A stretch of DNA of 64,000 nucleotides from Hymenobacter pini. Its GTDB lineage: Bacteria; Bacteroidota; Bacteroidia; Cytophagales; Hymenobacteraceae. The DNA is taken from positions 434,001 through 498,000 of the forward strand of contig NZ_JAIZZH010000004.1 of the NCBI RefSeq assembly GCF_020421205.1. The letters run 5' to 3'. Under the pieces are notes generated by a model. That model worked only from the letters and a program-made list of their open reading frames with translations. It was not told where the DNA came from and ran no database searches. The translations under genes were made by a program, and so were the position numbers. Within the stretch, counting starts at the first letter, position 1, and each line of letters opens with the position of its first letter. Shown one piece after another: positions 32,267 through 41,198 of this stretch.

Positions 32267-33337
32267 ATGACTTCATCGCCCGGCGCCCCCCTTGCGTATC
32301 GCCCTGAGCTAAATGGGGTGCGGGCTATTGCCGTGTGGCTAGTAGTGGTGCAGCACTGGGCAGCCCCGCCAATTATGATGGGCGAAATGGGCCGAATGGT
32401 GTTTTTCGTGCTTAGCGGGTACCTCATTGCCGGTATTGTGTGGAAGCAGCAGGCCTATCCTGGTGCACCCGGCCCCTGGCGGCAGCGGCTGAGCACCTTC
32501 TACAAGCGGCGGCTGCTGCGCATTATTCCGCCTTATTACTGCGCCTTGCTGCTAAGCGCCCTGCTGCCCTTAGCCACTGTGCGCGAGCACCCGGCCTGGT
32601 TTATGCTGCCGGCCGCCAACCAGCTATTTTACCGGCTGCAGCAATGGGGCGAGGGGTGCGGCCACCTCTGGACGCTGGCCGTAGACGAGCAGTTTTATCT
32701 GCTATGGCCGTTTCTATTGGCTATAGTGGGCCTGCGGGCCTGGTGGCTGCTGCTCATCGGGCTAGGGGGCCTGTTGTTTCGGGTGGGCTGGAGCCTGCTG
32801 GTAACGCCGGGCTTTGTGCTGCTACTGCTGCCCGCCTCCCTCGATTTATTTGCCGCCGGTACCCTTCTGCGCCTGCTGGAAAACGCGCCTGGGTTAGCCC
32901 GCTGGGCCCAGGGCCGGCACGTGCTGCTGGCTTGGATTACTTGGTGGCTGCTGTGGGCGTGGCTGCACCCGGTGCAGGGCGGCACTATCTGGCTGATGAT
33001 TTTCCCCACGGTAGGTGCCATAGCGGCTTTTCTGACGCTCGGCTGGCTGCTGCGGGTACCGAACGCCGCGCGGCGGCTGGGCCTGCTTCACCCGGTGCTG
33101 ATTTGGCTGGGGCAGCGCAGCTTCGGTACTTACTTGTACCATTTACTGCTGCCGGTGCTGTGGCAACGAGCGGTGTACAAGCTGTGGCCGGCTGGCTCAG
33201 GGTGGCGCGAAATGCTGTTGGGGCCGTTACCAACGCTTCTGGTGCTTACGCCTTTGTTGATTGCGCTTAGCGCGGCATCCTGGCATTTTATCGAAGGCCC
33301 CTTAGACCGCTGGAAGCGGCATTTACGCTACAGCTGA
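32267..33337 (+). CDS. Acyltransferase 3 (OafA/YrhL-type) membrane protein
   Basis: The 356-residue protein has about ten membrane helices and starts with the family pattern YRPELNGVRAIAVWLVVVQHW, with the catalytic histidine after the first helix. The FFVLSGYLI motif and the RRLLRIIPPYY block follow. LWTLAVDEQFYLLWPFLLA is a third family landmark. It probably moves an acetyl or other acyl group onto a surface polysaccharide, but no polysaccharide genes are beside it. Confidence 0.9.
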   Translation: MTSSPGAPLAYRPELNGVRAIAVWLVVVQHWAAPPIMMGEMGRMVFFVLSGYLIAGIVWKQQAYPGAPGPWRQRLSTFYKRRLLRIIPPYYCALLLSALLPLATVREHPAWFMLPAANQLFYRLQQWGEGCGHLWTLAVDEQFYLLWPFLLAIVGLRAWWLLLIGLGGLLFRVGWSLLVTPGFVLLLLPASLDLFAAGTLLRLLENAPGLARWAQGRHVLLAWITWWLLWAWLHPVQGGTIWLMIFPTVGAIAAFLTLGWLLRVPNAARRLGLLHPVLIWLGQRSFGTYLYHLLLPVLWQRAVYKLWPAGSGWREMLLGPLPTLLVLTPLLIALSAASWHFIEGPLDRWKRHLRYS

Positions 33338-33486
33338 TAACTATATACAGACACAATGCCATGCTTTGCATAGGTATATTGTCCCAAAACAAGACTTTTT
33401 GACTTGTATACAAGCCAGAAAAGGCTGCATCTGGTTTGGTACGGGATTTGAAAATACCCTTTCACCTAGTAGAAAGGAATTTGACC

Positions 33487-33867
33487 ATGAACCTGATCAG
33501 CAAAGACTTTATTCGCAGCATGATGCCGCACCTCGACCTGATGAACACGTTAGGCGGTGGTATTGCACAGGCCACCATGCGAATTGATAAGCGCGAGAAG
33601 GGCGTAGTAGTGCGCGTTGCGGCTCCGTCCGTCAGCCCCGATAATTTCCACGTGGTGCTCAACGACAACGTTCTGACGGTGTTTGCCGAGTTCCGCCACT
33701 CCCCCGAGGACCAGTTGGCGGCTCCCCTGTTCAGCCGGGTGCTCAACCTGCCCAAGGGCCTCGACCTCACCCGCATCGACGCGGTGTTTGAAGGCCAGGA
33801 GCTGCAAGTGCGCATCCCGTACCAAACGGATGCTGAGCCGCGCGAAATCAATATCAAGCAGCGCTAA
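33487..33867 (+). CDS. Hsp20/alpha-crystallin family small heat-shock protein
   Basis: The 126-residue protein starts at the ATG at 33487, after AGAAAGGA, a rather good ribosome-binding site for this group. The alpha-crystallin domain runs from about residue 30: ATMRIDKREKGVVVRVAAPSV, LNDNVLTVFAEF, SRVLNLPKGLDLTRIDAVF and LQVRIPYQ. It lacks the long variable N-terminus, like many Bacteroidota homologues. It holds unfolding proteins for later refolding. Confidence 0.82.
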   Translation: MNLISKDFIRSMMPHLDLMNTLGGGIAQATMRIDKREKGVVVRVAAPSVSPDNFHVVLNDNVLTVFAEFRHSPEDQLAAPLFSRVLNLPKGLDLTRIDAVFEGQELQVRIPYQTDAEPREINIKQR

Positions 33868-33920
33868 AACCTCCGTTAGCTGCTCATAACGCCGGGACCG
33901 ACCGGCCCATGGTTTCATCT

Positions 33921-33950
33921 GCCACTGCCCTCCGCAGTGGCTTTTTTATT
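33921..33950 (+). terminator. Intrinsic terminator after hsp20
   Basis: GCCACTGC and GCAGTGGC form an 8-bp stem followed by a run of six T. Confidence 0.8.
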
Positions 33951-33959
33951 GCCCAATTA

Positions 33960-34283
33960 TTAGTTGAACAGGGGCCATAGCAACACAAAGGCCAGGGCCA
34001 GCGACACGTAAAACCATCCCATTACCTGACCCCGATACCGCCGCGGCAGGCGGTTGCTCAGCACCAGCACGGCCGCTACCATTACGGCCAGATACAGCAG
34101 CAGAAATACCACGGCCTTCACCCAATTGCTCACAATGGTGTTTTCGGGCTGCATTTGATCGGGCATGCCCAGGCCGGCGGTGGCCAGCTTAAGGACGTAG
34201 TATGTCACTACTTCAAACACCACAAACAGCCCCGCCCCGGCCAACAAAGCCAACGGGCTGCTTTTCTCTCGGATATCGGCCAT
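33960..34283 (-). CDS. Small membrane protein with three helices
   Basis: The 107-residue protein has three hydrophobic helices (ALLAGAGLFVVFEVVTYYVL, AVVFLLLYLAVMVAAVLVL, MGWFYVSLALAFVLLW) joined by a short loop with GMPDQMQPENTIVS and a basic RLPRRYRG turn. I do not recognise the family. Its terminator region is shared with hsp20. Confidence 0.6.
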   Translation of the reverse strand: MADIREKSSPLALLAGAGLFVVFEVVTYYVLKLATAGLGMPDQMQPENTIVSNWVKAVVFLLLYLAVMVAAVLVLSNRLPRRYRGQVMGWFYVSLALAFVLLWPLFN

Positions 34284-34374
34284 GCGGGTTGTTGGGTATG
34301 TAGGTGTTTATACTTGGGGGTTTGCTGGTAGAGTTGTTAATCGTGACGAGCAACACTAGCCACACACCACCTGC

Positions 34375-34650
34375 TCAGCGTCGGCCCAGGACCTCGGCCG
34401 TACGGGTAAGAATATAGAGCTCCTCTACCTTGGCGCGGGCCCAGGGCGTACGGCGCAGAAAGGTGAGGCTGGATTTGATACTGGGGTTCACCGCAAAGCA
34501 GTTGATGCGGATGCGGCGGTCCAGCTCGGGCCAGCCGTAGGCCGCCACCAAGTACTCCAGAATCTGGGCCAGCGTAACGCCGTGCAGCTCCCGAATCAGG
34601 CGGCCCGATTCGTCGCGCGCGTCCGCGGGCAGGTTGGATAAATCAGGCAT
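34375..34650 (-). CDS. VF530 (DUF2132) family protein
   Basis: The 91-residue protein matches the VF530/DUF2132 family: LHGVTLAQILEYLVAAYGWPEL, IRINCFAVNPSIKSSLTFLRRTPWARAKVEELY. The last block is the family signature. These small helical proteins were named as DNA-binding from structure, but their biological role is not known. The start at 34650 gives a short acidic N-terminus. Confidence 0.9.
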   Translation of the reverse strand: MPDLSNLPADARDESGRLIRELHGVTLAQILEYLVAAYGWPELDRRIRINCFAVNPSIKSSLTFLRRTPWARAKVEELYILTRTAEVLGRR

Positions 34651-34756
34651 GTGCTAAAGGCTGGTGAAGCACAAAAATGCAAAAAGCAGCACGCATTTGG
34701 GCACAGCGGCACGGTTTTCTGCCGGTTAGAGGCACCAGAAACGTCGGCTGGCGCGT

Positions 34757-34764
34757 TACCTTTG
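34757..34764 (+). promoter_or_regulatory. Candidate -7 box of the GH25 gene
   Basis: TACCTTTG is a perfect TAnnTTTG match, 19 bases upstream of the GH25 start. I see no good -33 box at the right distance. Confidence 0.35.
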
Positions 34765-34783
34765 GCAACTACCCATTTCCCGT

Positions 34784-35614
34784 ATGCCTGCCACCCGTTC
34801 TGCCCGTCGCCCTGTTGTAACCCGTCCGTGGTGGCGGCGCGGGTTGCCGCTGGCGGCGCTGGTGCTGCTGCTGCTGGCCGGCCTATGGTACCAGCGCCAT
34901 CAGCGGCAGGTAAACCGGTACGCCCGGCGGGTCTATGCCTCGCTCATCAGCCGCTACCTCACCGGGCACGAAAAAACGCCGCTGCTGGCGGGATATTCTG
35001 TGCACGGCATTGATGTATCAGCCTACCAAGGTCGCATCGACTGGACGCAGGTGGCCGGGCACCGGGTGCGCTTTGCGTTTATTAAGGCTACGGAGGGCGT
35101 AACCCTGCGCGACAACCGGTTTCAGCGCAACTGGCGCGGGGCCCGGGCCGCGGGCATCTACCGGGGGGCCTACCACTATTTCCAGCCCAACTACGACGCT
35201 ACCAAGCAGGCCAACCTGTTTACGCGCACCGTGCCACTGGCCCCCGGCGACCTGCCCCCGGTACTGGATGTGGAGCACGCGGAGTTTCACGATGTAGCCC
35301 AGATGCGCCGGGGCGTGGCCACCTGGCTGCGGCTGGTGGAGCGCCACTACGGTGTGCGGCCCATCCTGTACTCCAATTACAGCTTTTACAAGCGCCACCT
35401 GGCCGGGCATTTCGATGAGTATCCACTCTGGCTGGCCCACTACGAGGTAGAGCAACCCACGCTGCCCCGCGAGAAATGGATTATCTGGCAGCACTCCGAT
35501 GAAGCCTACGTACCCGGCATCCGGGGCACCGTAGATTTCAACGTGTTCCAGGGCAACTTCCAACGGCTGCTGGCCCTGCGGATTCCGCCGCGGGGCTCAG
35601 CTGCCCCCAACTAA
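34784..35614 (+). CDS. Glycoside hydrolase family 25 lysozyme, membrane-anchored
   Basis: The 276-residue protein has a basic N-terminus and one membrane helix (LPLAALVLLLLAGLWYQ). Then comes a GH25 muramidase domain: GIDVSAYQGRIDWTQV with a catalytic aspartate, FAFIKATEG, GAYHYFQP, PPVLDVEH with the second acidic pair, LYSNYSFYKRHL, IIWQHSD and DFNVFQGN. It cuts the N-acetylmuramic acid bond of peptidoglycan. It is followed after 3 bases by an RlpA-like gene, so the two form a cell-wall operon. Confidence 0.92.
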   Translation: MPATRSARRPVVTRPWWRRGLPLAALVLLLLAGLWYQRHQRQVNRYARRVYASLISRYLTGHEKTPLLAGYSVHGIDVSAYQGRIDWTQVAGHRVRFAFIKATEGVTLRDNRFQRNWRGARAAGIYRGAYHYFQPNYDATKQANLFTRTVPLAPGDLPPVLDVEHAEFHDVAQMRRGVATWLRLVERHYGVRPILYSNYSFYKRHLAGHFDEYPLWLAHYEVEQPTLPREKWIIWQHSDEAYVPGIRGTVDFNVFQGNFQRLLALRIPPRGSAAPN

Positions 35615-35617
35615 CGG

Positions 35618-36043
35618 ATGAGCATATTGAGCAAGCAACCTCTCCTTACATTGGTCGGCACCCGGCTGCTGCTACTGCTGCTTAGCTTGGTTATGGTGGC
35701 ATGTGCCACCGGGCGCAACACTGGCACCTACACGGAGTCGGGTATTGGTACGTATTACGCCGATAAATTTGAGGGGCGGCCCACTGCCAGCGGTACGGTG
35801 TACCGGGGCCGCCAGCTCACAGCCGCCCACCGCACTCTTGCATTTGGCACGGTGGTGCGGGTCACAAATCCTCGCAATGGGCGCTCCGTCGAAGTAACCA
35901 TCACCGACCGGGGCCCGCACGTAAAAGGCCGCATCATTGATTTATCCAAGGAAGCGGCACGCCGCATCGGTATTTTTGGGCAGGGCATGGCCCCAGTTGA
36001 GTTGCGTGTAGTGCGCGCTGCCCCTGATAATTCTTCTCGCTAA
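35618..36043 (+). CDS. rlpA: RlpA-like septal ring lipoprotein
   Basis: The 141-residue lipoprotein has a lipobox (SLVMVACATG) and the RlpA double-psi beta-barrel domain: GIGTYYADKFEGRPTASG, LTAAHRTLAFGTVVRVTN, VEVTITDRGPHVKGRIIDLS and ARRIGIFGQGMAPVEL. The catalytic aspartate of known RlpA lytic transglycosylases lies in the ITDRGP motif. There is no SPOR domain. It sits 3 bases after the GH25 gene, so both probably act in wall cleavage during division. Confidence 0.9.
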   Translation: MSILSKQPLLTLVGTRLLLLLLSLVMVACATGRNTGTYTESGIGTYYADKFEGRPTASGTVYRGRQLTAAHRTLAFGTVVRVTNPRNGRSVEVTITDRGPHVKGRIIDLSKEAARRIGIFGQGMAPVELRVVRAAPDNSSR

Positions 36044-36051
36044 CCCTGCTC

Positions 36052-36255
36052 ATGCGCATCCGCAAAAAAGTACAGTGGACTATTCCCGCTGAAGCTGACC
36101 GCTTTACCCAGTTGGGGGCTTTTGTAAAAGCCGCCGAAACCCAGGGCTGGAGCGAAGCTGAAATCCAGTTTGTGATGGACGAGGTAGTGGAAGCCCGTGA
36201 CGAGGCCGAAGTAGCCCTGATTTTTCAGGATTATACCCAACACACCCGTCGATAA
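36052..36255 (+). CDS. Small conserved-looking protein in the wall operon
   Basis: The 67-residue protein has no signal or membrane helix. It has a basic first strand (IRKKVQWTI) and then two helices (TQLGAFVKAAETQGW, EAEIQFVMDEVVEARDEAEV). It starts 8 bases after the RlpA stop, so the three genes are very likely one transcript. Family unknown. Confidence 0.55.
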   Translation: MRIRKKVQWTIPAEADRFTQLGAFVKAAETQGWSEAEIQFVMDEVVEARDEAEVALIFQDYTQHTRR

Positions 36256-36260
36256 ACATA

Positions 36261-36300
36261 ACAGCGGCGGCCCACCTCCGAGGAGGCGGACCGCCGCTGT
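36261..36300 (+). terminator. Hairpin at the end of the wall operon
   Basis: ACAGCGGCGG and CCGCCGCTGT form a 10-bp stem with an inner hairpin (CCTCC with GGAGG). No clear T-run follows. Confidence 0.55.
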
Positions 36301-36332
36301 ACCTTAACCAGATAGCTGCGTGAGCAGCCAGT

Positions 36333-36746
36333 CTACTTCTTCTTCATTTTAACTTTGCCCTTGCCGTTTTTGGCCAGGGCCATCAGGCTGTCCTGCTCGG
36401 CCCGCATAGCCATAGTGGTCAGGCGGCCCGTCAGCGACATGTAGTCGCCCTCTTTCAGGGTAGTGGTAGTACCATCGGGCATCGTTACCATGCCGCTGGG
36501 GTTGATTTTAGTGCCATTTACTACACTGGTTTCGGCACCCAGCGCCTCCGTGTGCGCATCGCGCGTCACCATCACTTTACCGTCTTTCATCATGAAGCCG
36601 TCCTTCATGGTCATGCCCACCGGGGCGGCGGCTCGGGGCCTGGGCTGCACCGGACGGCGGGGCGGCATTTTGGTTTGCGCTTCGGCCGAGAGAGAAGCCA
36701 GACCCGTCAGGAGTAGGGCCGCGCAGAACGTAGGGAGTAGTTTCAT
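36333..36746 (-). CDS. Secreted DUF6799 protein
   Basis: The 137-residue protein has a signal peptide (ALLLTGLASLSAEA-Q) and a basic proline-rich linker. Then follow several repeats of a 'GxMxMKDGxMM' pattern: MTMKDGFMMKDGKVMVTRD, MVTMPDGTTTTLKEGDYM. This pattern is typical for DUF6799, found in Bacteroidota; function unknown. The C-terminus is lysine-rich. Start: ATG at 36746. Confidence 0.75.
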   Translation of the reverse strand: MKLLPTFCAALLLTGLASLSAEAQTKMPPRRPVQPRPRAAAPVGMTMKDGFMMKDGKVMVTRDAHTEALGAETSVVNGTKINPSGMVTMPDGTTTTLKEGDYMSLTGRLTTMAMRAEQDSLMALAKNGKGKVKMKKK

Positions 36747-36942
36747 GCGAGTGAGAAATAAGGGGAAATGGGTGAGAGGAATACGGCGCTCCGGCGGCAC
36801 CGGTAGTTAAGATACGTAACTACCACAGCTTCGCCAAGCAGGTAGGCCGGTAACCCCGCAGTGGCTGGTTTCGTTTCAAAATATACGGAACCCACTGGTT
36901 TTAGGGTCCCCTCTCCCCTCTACTCTCTCCTGCCAACCCGCC

Positions 36943-37863
36943 GTGGATTACAAAGACTACTACAAGACGCTGGGCGTTGAAAAAACCGCCAGCAAAGACC
37001 AGATCAAGAAGGCCTACCGGAAGCTGGCCCGCCAGTACCACCCCGACGTGAACCCCAACGACGCGGAGGCGGAACGCAAATTCAAGGAAATCAACGAGGC
37101 CCACGAAGTTCTCAGCGACGACGAGAAGCGCCAGAAATACGACCAGCTGGGCGCCGACTGGCAGCGCTACCAGCAGGCCGGAGCCGGACGGGGCGGGCAG
37201 CCCGGCGGCGGGGGCTTCGACTGGAGCCAGTATGCCCAGGGCGGCGGCTTCGGTGGCGGCGGCGACGACCCGTTTGGCGGGGCTGACTTTTCTGATTTTT
37301 TCAGCTCCATGTTCGGGGGCATGGGTGGTGGGGGCAGCAGCGCCCGGCCCCGCACCGGCCAGGATTATCAGGCTGAATTAGAGTTGAGCCTAGAAGAAGC
37401 CTACCACGGCGGCCCCCGCACGCTCACCGTCAGCGGCAAAAACCTGCGCATCACCATTCACCCAGGCGTGGAGGACGGGCAGGTTATCCGGCTGCGCGAC
37501 CAGGGCGGCCCCGGCCGCAACGGTGGCCCCAGTGGCTCGTTGTATATCACCCTTCGCATCCGGCCCGATGCCCGCTACTCCCGCGCCGGCAACGACCTGA
37601 CGATGGATGTGCCCGTGAGCATGTACACGGCTCTGCTCGGCGGGGAGCAAACCGTCGAAACCCTATCGGGCCCCGTTAAAATCAACATCAAGCCCGAAAC
37701 TCAGAACGGCACCCGTTTGCGGCTCCGTGGCAAGGGCTTCCCGGTGTATCGGCAGGCCGGCCAGTTCGGCGACCTGTATCTGCGCCTCAGCCTCACGCTC
37801 CCGCAGAACCTCACGGATCAGGAGAAGGCCTTATTCCGGCAGCTCGCCGATTTACGCAAATAA
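36943..37863 (+). CDS. cbpA: DnaJ-type co-chaperone CbpA
   Basis: The 306-residue protein starts with GTG and has a J domain at residues 1-68 (YYKTLGVEKTASKDQIKKAY, YHPDVNP with the HPD loop that stimulates DnaK). A Gly/Phe-rich stretch follows, then the C-terminal substrate-binding domains without a zinc finger (ELELSLEEAYHGGPRTLTV, RLRGKGFPV). The absence of CxxCxGxG repeats marks it as CbpA rather than DnaJ. It is followed by cbpM, the usual partner. Confidence 0.92.
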   Translation: MDYKDYYKTLGVEKTASKDQIKKAYRKLARQYHPDVNPNDAEAERKFKEINEAHEVLSDDEKRQKYDQLGADWQRYQQAGAGRGGQPGGGGFDWSQYAQGGGFGGGGDDPFGGADFSDFFSSMFGGMGGGGSSARPRTGQDYQAELELSLEEAYHGGPRTLTVSGKNLRITIHPGVEDGQVIRLRDQGGPGRNGGPSGSLYITLRIRPDARYSRAGNDLTMDVPVSMYTALLGGEQTVETLSGPVKINIKPETQNGTRLRLRGKGFPVYRQAGQFGDLYLRLSLTLPQNLTDQEKALFRQLADLRK

Positions 37864-37943
37864 GTTTTCGGCGCCGAGAGCCGGTTGCCAGCCCATACAC
37901 GCAAACGGAAACTAAGCCCTAGAAACCAGAAAATCCCCGACTT

Positions 37944-38276
37944 ATGGAAGCCCACATCATCACCATCACTTACCACGACTGCGCTATCCATTATGGACTG
38001 AGCGAGGCAGATATCCGCGAATTCGTGGATTTGGGCCTGTTGCAGGCCGCGCCTGACGTGCCCGACGCCTTGCGCGAGGAACCGCTACACGTGGCCCGGC
38101 TGGCCCGGCTATACCACGATTTGGGCTTGAGCAAAGACAGCCTGGAAGTGGTACTGGCTATGCGGCAGCGCCTGGAGCAAGTGCAGCAGGAATTGCGGCA
38201 GCAGCGGGCCCGGGTACAGCAGCTGGAGCTGTTTCTGCGCGGCTCCGGCCCGTTGCTGGATGTAAACTTTCGGTAA
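37944..38276 (+). CDS. cbpM: Chaperone modulator CbpM
   Basis: The 110-residue protein has a MerR-like start (HYGLSEADIREFVDLGLLQ) and a helical end with leucines (LSKDSLEVVLAMRQRLEQVQQEL). CbpM binds the J domain of CbpA and blocks its action with DnaK. The order cbpA-cbpM is conserved in many bacteria. Distance from cbpA is 80 bases. Confidence 0.88.
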   Translation: MEAHIITITYHDCAIHYGLSEADIREFVDLGLLQAAPDVPDALREEPLHVARLARLYHDLGLSKDSLEVVLAMRQRLEQVQQELRQQRARVQQLELFLRGSGPLLDVNFR

Positions 38277-38429
38277 ATAATAAGGGCTGCTTAGCCTCCT
38301 GCCGCTGCCGTTTTGCACTCTGCAAAGTTCAATATATAGCACTTACACAACCTTTCCGAATGGTTGAGGTATAAAAGCCCAATCCGGAAAACCGAGTTTT
38401 CCTCACTAGCCACCTTTTTCCATCTTCAT

Positions 38430-39998
38430 ATGCTTCCACGCATTCCCCTCCCGAGGGCACTGGCGCTGGGCCTGGCGGCCTGCGCTTTCACCCCGCACCT
38501 CACGCACGCCCAGTCTGCTGACCGCAAGACCGCCATCGGCCTCAACGTAAGTGCCATGCAGTACAAAGGCAGCTTTGGCTCCGATTTCTGGGACTGGAGC
38601 GAGAACAAGTATGCGCCGGGCATTACCTTCAGCCAGTACCTCTCCAAAGGGGTTGACCTGCAGCTGAGCGGTAACTACGTGGAGTTCAAGAAGACGGCTC
38701 CTAACACGGGCCCTTACTTCGGCAGCAACTTCGCTACCAACGTAGTGAACGTGAACCTGGGCCTGAAATTTAAGGCGTTTAAGGAAGAGGCGCGTGTGCG
38801 GCCCTACCTGCTGGCTGCGCCGGGCTGGACCTACACCAGCCGCGAAGGTACCATCAACCGCAACGGTCAGGCCTTGCGCACCGACGAGGATAAGAGCTAT
38901 TTCGACCTGTTCGGCGCGGCCGGTATTGATTTCCGCCTGGGCGATGCCGTGACTTTGTTCGTGCAGACTGGCCAGCATATTCCGCTCAACGCTAACCTTG
39001 ACGGAGAGCCGGTGCGCGACGATAACAAGATTGATGACCGGTTCCTGCAGCACACCGTGGGCCTGAACATTGCCCTAGGCAAAGCCAAGGATGCTGACGG
39101 GGACGGTGTTTCGGACAAGAAAGATAAATGCCCCGGCACCCCCGCCGGTGTAGCCGTGGATATGAACGGCTGCCCGCTGGATGGTGACGGCGACGGTGTT
39201 CCGGATTACCAGGATAAGTGCCCCACCGAAAAAGGTCTGGCTTCACTGGAAGGCTGCCCCGACCGGGACGGTGACGGCATCCGCGACGGTGACGACAAGT
39301 GCCCCGACACCCCCGGCAAAGCGGAACTGCAAGGCTGCCCTGACTCGGATAACGATGGCGTAATCGACCAGAACGACAAGTGCCCCAACACGCCCGGCGG
39401 CGTGAAAGTAGACGCCAGCGGCTGCCCTATTGATACCGATGGTGACGGTGTGCCCGACTACCAGGACCGTTGCCCCAACCGTCCCGGTCCGGCTTCCAAC
39501 AAAGGCTGCCCCGAAATGAAGCCCGAGGAAGTGAAGCGTCTGAAAGAGGCCACCAAGTACATCCAGTTTGAGTTCGACAAGGCTACCCTGAAGCCGATTT
39601 CGTTCCCGACCCTGGACGCCCTGGTGAAAATCATGAATGACTACCCGGACTACTTCCTGAGTATTTCGGCCCACGCCGATAGCAAAGGTGAAGATGCCTA
39701 CAACCTGCGTCTGTCGGATGAGCGTGCTGCCTCGGCCCGTGCTTATATGCTACGCAAAGGCGTTCCGGCCGACCGGATTGTGTCGCACGGCTACGGCGAA
39801 ACCAAGCCCATTGCTGACAACGCCACCGAAGCTGGCCGCGCCATCAACCGCCGCGTAGAGTTCGACGTGTACCTGCCCGGTGACCCGAACCCCGCCGAAA
39901 CCAAGTACGGCCCCGCGCCCGAAATTCCGGCTGCTCCGGTGAAAGCCGCTCCGGCCAAGAAGGCCCCGGTGAAAAAAGCGCCGGTACGCCGGAAGTAA
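38430..39998 (+). CDS. OmpA-family outer membrane protein with thrombospondin type 3 repeats
   Basis: The 522-residue protein has a signal peptide (ALGLAACAFTPHLTHA-Q), then a predicted eight-strand outer membrane barrel (residues about 25-218) with aromatic strand ends. Five calcium-binding repeats (D-x-D-G-D-G-x-x-D, about 222-362) form a stiff stalk. The OmpA C-terminal domain (YIQFEFDKATLKPISF, LSISAHADSKGEDAYN, LRLSDERAASARAYM) binds peptidoglycan. The tail is Lys/Pro/Ala-rich. It links the outer membrane to the wall. ATG at 38430 was chosen for the signal peptide. Confidence 0.92.
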   Translation: MLPRIPLPRALALGLAACAFTPHLTHAQSADRKTAIGLNVSAMQYKGSFGSDFWDWSENKYAPGITFSQYLSKGVDLQLSGNYVEFKKTAPNTGPYFGSNFATNVVNVNLGLKFKAFKEEARVRPYLLAAPGWTYTSREGTINRNGQALRTDEDKSYFDLFGAAGIDFRLGDAVTLFVQTGQHIPLNANLDGEPVRDDNKIDDRFLQHTVGLNIALGKAKDADGDGVSDKKDKCPGTPAGVAVDMNGCPLDGDGDGVPDYQDKCPTEKGLASLEGCPDRDGDGIRDGDDKCPDTPGKAELQGCPDSDNDGVIDQNDKCPNTPGGVKVDASGCPIDTDGDGVPDYQDRCPNRPGPASNKGCPEMKPEEVKRLKEATKYIQFEFDKATLKPISFPTLDALVKIMNDYPDYFLSISAHADSKGEDAYNLRLSDERAASARAYMLRKGVPADRIVSHGYGETKPIADNATEAGRAINRRVEFDVYLPGDPNPAETKYGPAPEIPAAPVKAAPAKKAPVKKAPVRRK

Positions 39999-40019
39999 TT
40001 CGGTGCTGACCCATCTGTG

Positions 40020-40058
40020 AAAAGCGGCCTGCTCCACTGAGCGGGCCGCTTTTTTTGT
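40020..40058 (+). terminator. Intrinsic terminator after ompA
   Basis: AAAGCGGCC and GGCCGCTTT form a stem followed by a run of T up to 40057. Confidence 0.8.
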
Positions 40059-40121
40059 TATTTGCCCTCTGCTTATCTATTCTCTTTGGGTTCGGTTGTT
40101 ACCGTGGCCCTGTAGCTCACT

Positions 40122-41198
40122 ATGCTATCTAAAGTATTCTACTGCTTTATCTTCCTCATTTTCCTACCATCCACGGCCGGGGCCCAGTCCCAGCACCGGG
40201 TACCCGGGGTTGCCACCGAATTTCTGAAGCGCCTGAAAGGGCAACTTCCAACGGAGGTTAAGGGCGACGTGCTGCGTGTTACAATTCAGGATACACTGCT
40301 GGCAAAAACGCCTACGTACTGCCCGCTGCTTGATGCCAAGCGGGTAGTTGAATATGATGCCCGGCAGCATATCAGGGCTGTTTTTTTTGCTCCCGATACA
40401 TTCAGAGTTGCCACCATTGTGCGTTACGACGCGTACGGGCGGGTTACGAGGGTGGCTCGCCCGAAGCACCCTGCCCTAGAGCAGGCCGTTTACCGGTACG
40501 ATGACCAGCACCACCAGCGGCGTAAGTTTATCTACCGGCCCGATTCAGTGCTGTGGCAAACGGAGCTGGAAACCTTCAACCAGGATACGCTTTTACTCTC
40601 CACCCAGCACCTCGATTCCTCGGGCGCGGCCGTATTTGGTTATACCTACCGGTACAACAAACGTGGTCATCTCCTGGAGCAGCTCTACTGGAACACTCCT
40701 ACCGGCCCGGGCATCATAAACGCACTAGGGCCGGGGCCAGCTCAGCACCACCCCTGGCCTAATGATACCACACGGTATGTTTGGGAGTATGACCGCACCG
40801 GAAAAGTCAGCCGGATGTGTCGCATTCGTCACAACCAATTGGGCCAGCTCGTTTTCCATTCCCGCCGGGGAGATACGCTGGTCACGGTGCGCACTGAGTT
40901 GGTATTGTGGGCCTTACCGCCCCTACAGGTAACCAAGCAGATTGGTGCACTAACCATTCAGGAGGCCCACTACAATAATCCAGGCTGGAAAGAGGAGCGC
41001 CATGATGCCATTTTCCGTACCGTTTACCACCACGACGAGCTGACTGAATCCTCCTACTGGCTGAACGGACAGCGCCAGTCGCATGCATCGTACACATACA
41101 CATTCCGTTACGACAGCCAGGGCAACTGGACGGAGAAAACGATGTTGGAAAACGGCTTGCCCGTTCGGCTTACTACACGCCGGTTTATATACCGGTAG
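40122..41198 (+). CDS. Secreted protein with YD-like repeats
   Basis: The 358-residue protein has a signal peptide (FIFLIFLPSTAGA-Q). The body shows several imperfect 'YxYDxxGxxxR' units: VEYDARQHIRAVFF, IVRYDAYGRVTRVAR, VYRYDDQHHQRRKFI, YTYRYNKRGHLLEQL, VWEYDRTGKVSRMCR and YTFRYDSQGNWTEKT. Such repeats resemble RHS/YD beta-sheet repeats but lack the core and toxin ends of RHS proteins. The stop touches the stop of the convergent ZIP gene. Function unknown. Confidence 0.65.
   Translation: MLSKVFYCFIFLIFLPSTAGAQSQHRVPGVATEFLKRLKGQLPTEVKGDVLRVTIQDTLLAKTPTYCPLLDAKRVVEYDARQHIRAVFFAPDTFRVATIVRYDAYGRVTRVARPKHPALEQAVYRYDDQHHQRRKFIYRPDSVLWQTELETFNQDTLLLSTQHLDSSGAAVFGYTYRYNKRGHLLEQLYWNTPTGPGIINALGPGPAQHHPWPNDTTRYVWEYDRTGKVSRMCRIRHNQLGQLVFHSRRGDTLVTVRTELVLWALPPLQVTKQIGALTIQEAHYNNPGWKEERHDAIFRTVYHHDELTESSYWLNGQRQSHASYTYTFRYDSQGNWTEKTMLENGLPVRLTTRRFIYR

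Noticed and set aside
36943..36945. A missing ATG start for cbpA as evidence of a pseudogene
   Set aside because: GTG gives the standard YYKTLGV start of the J domain; the gene is intact.
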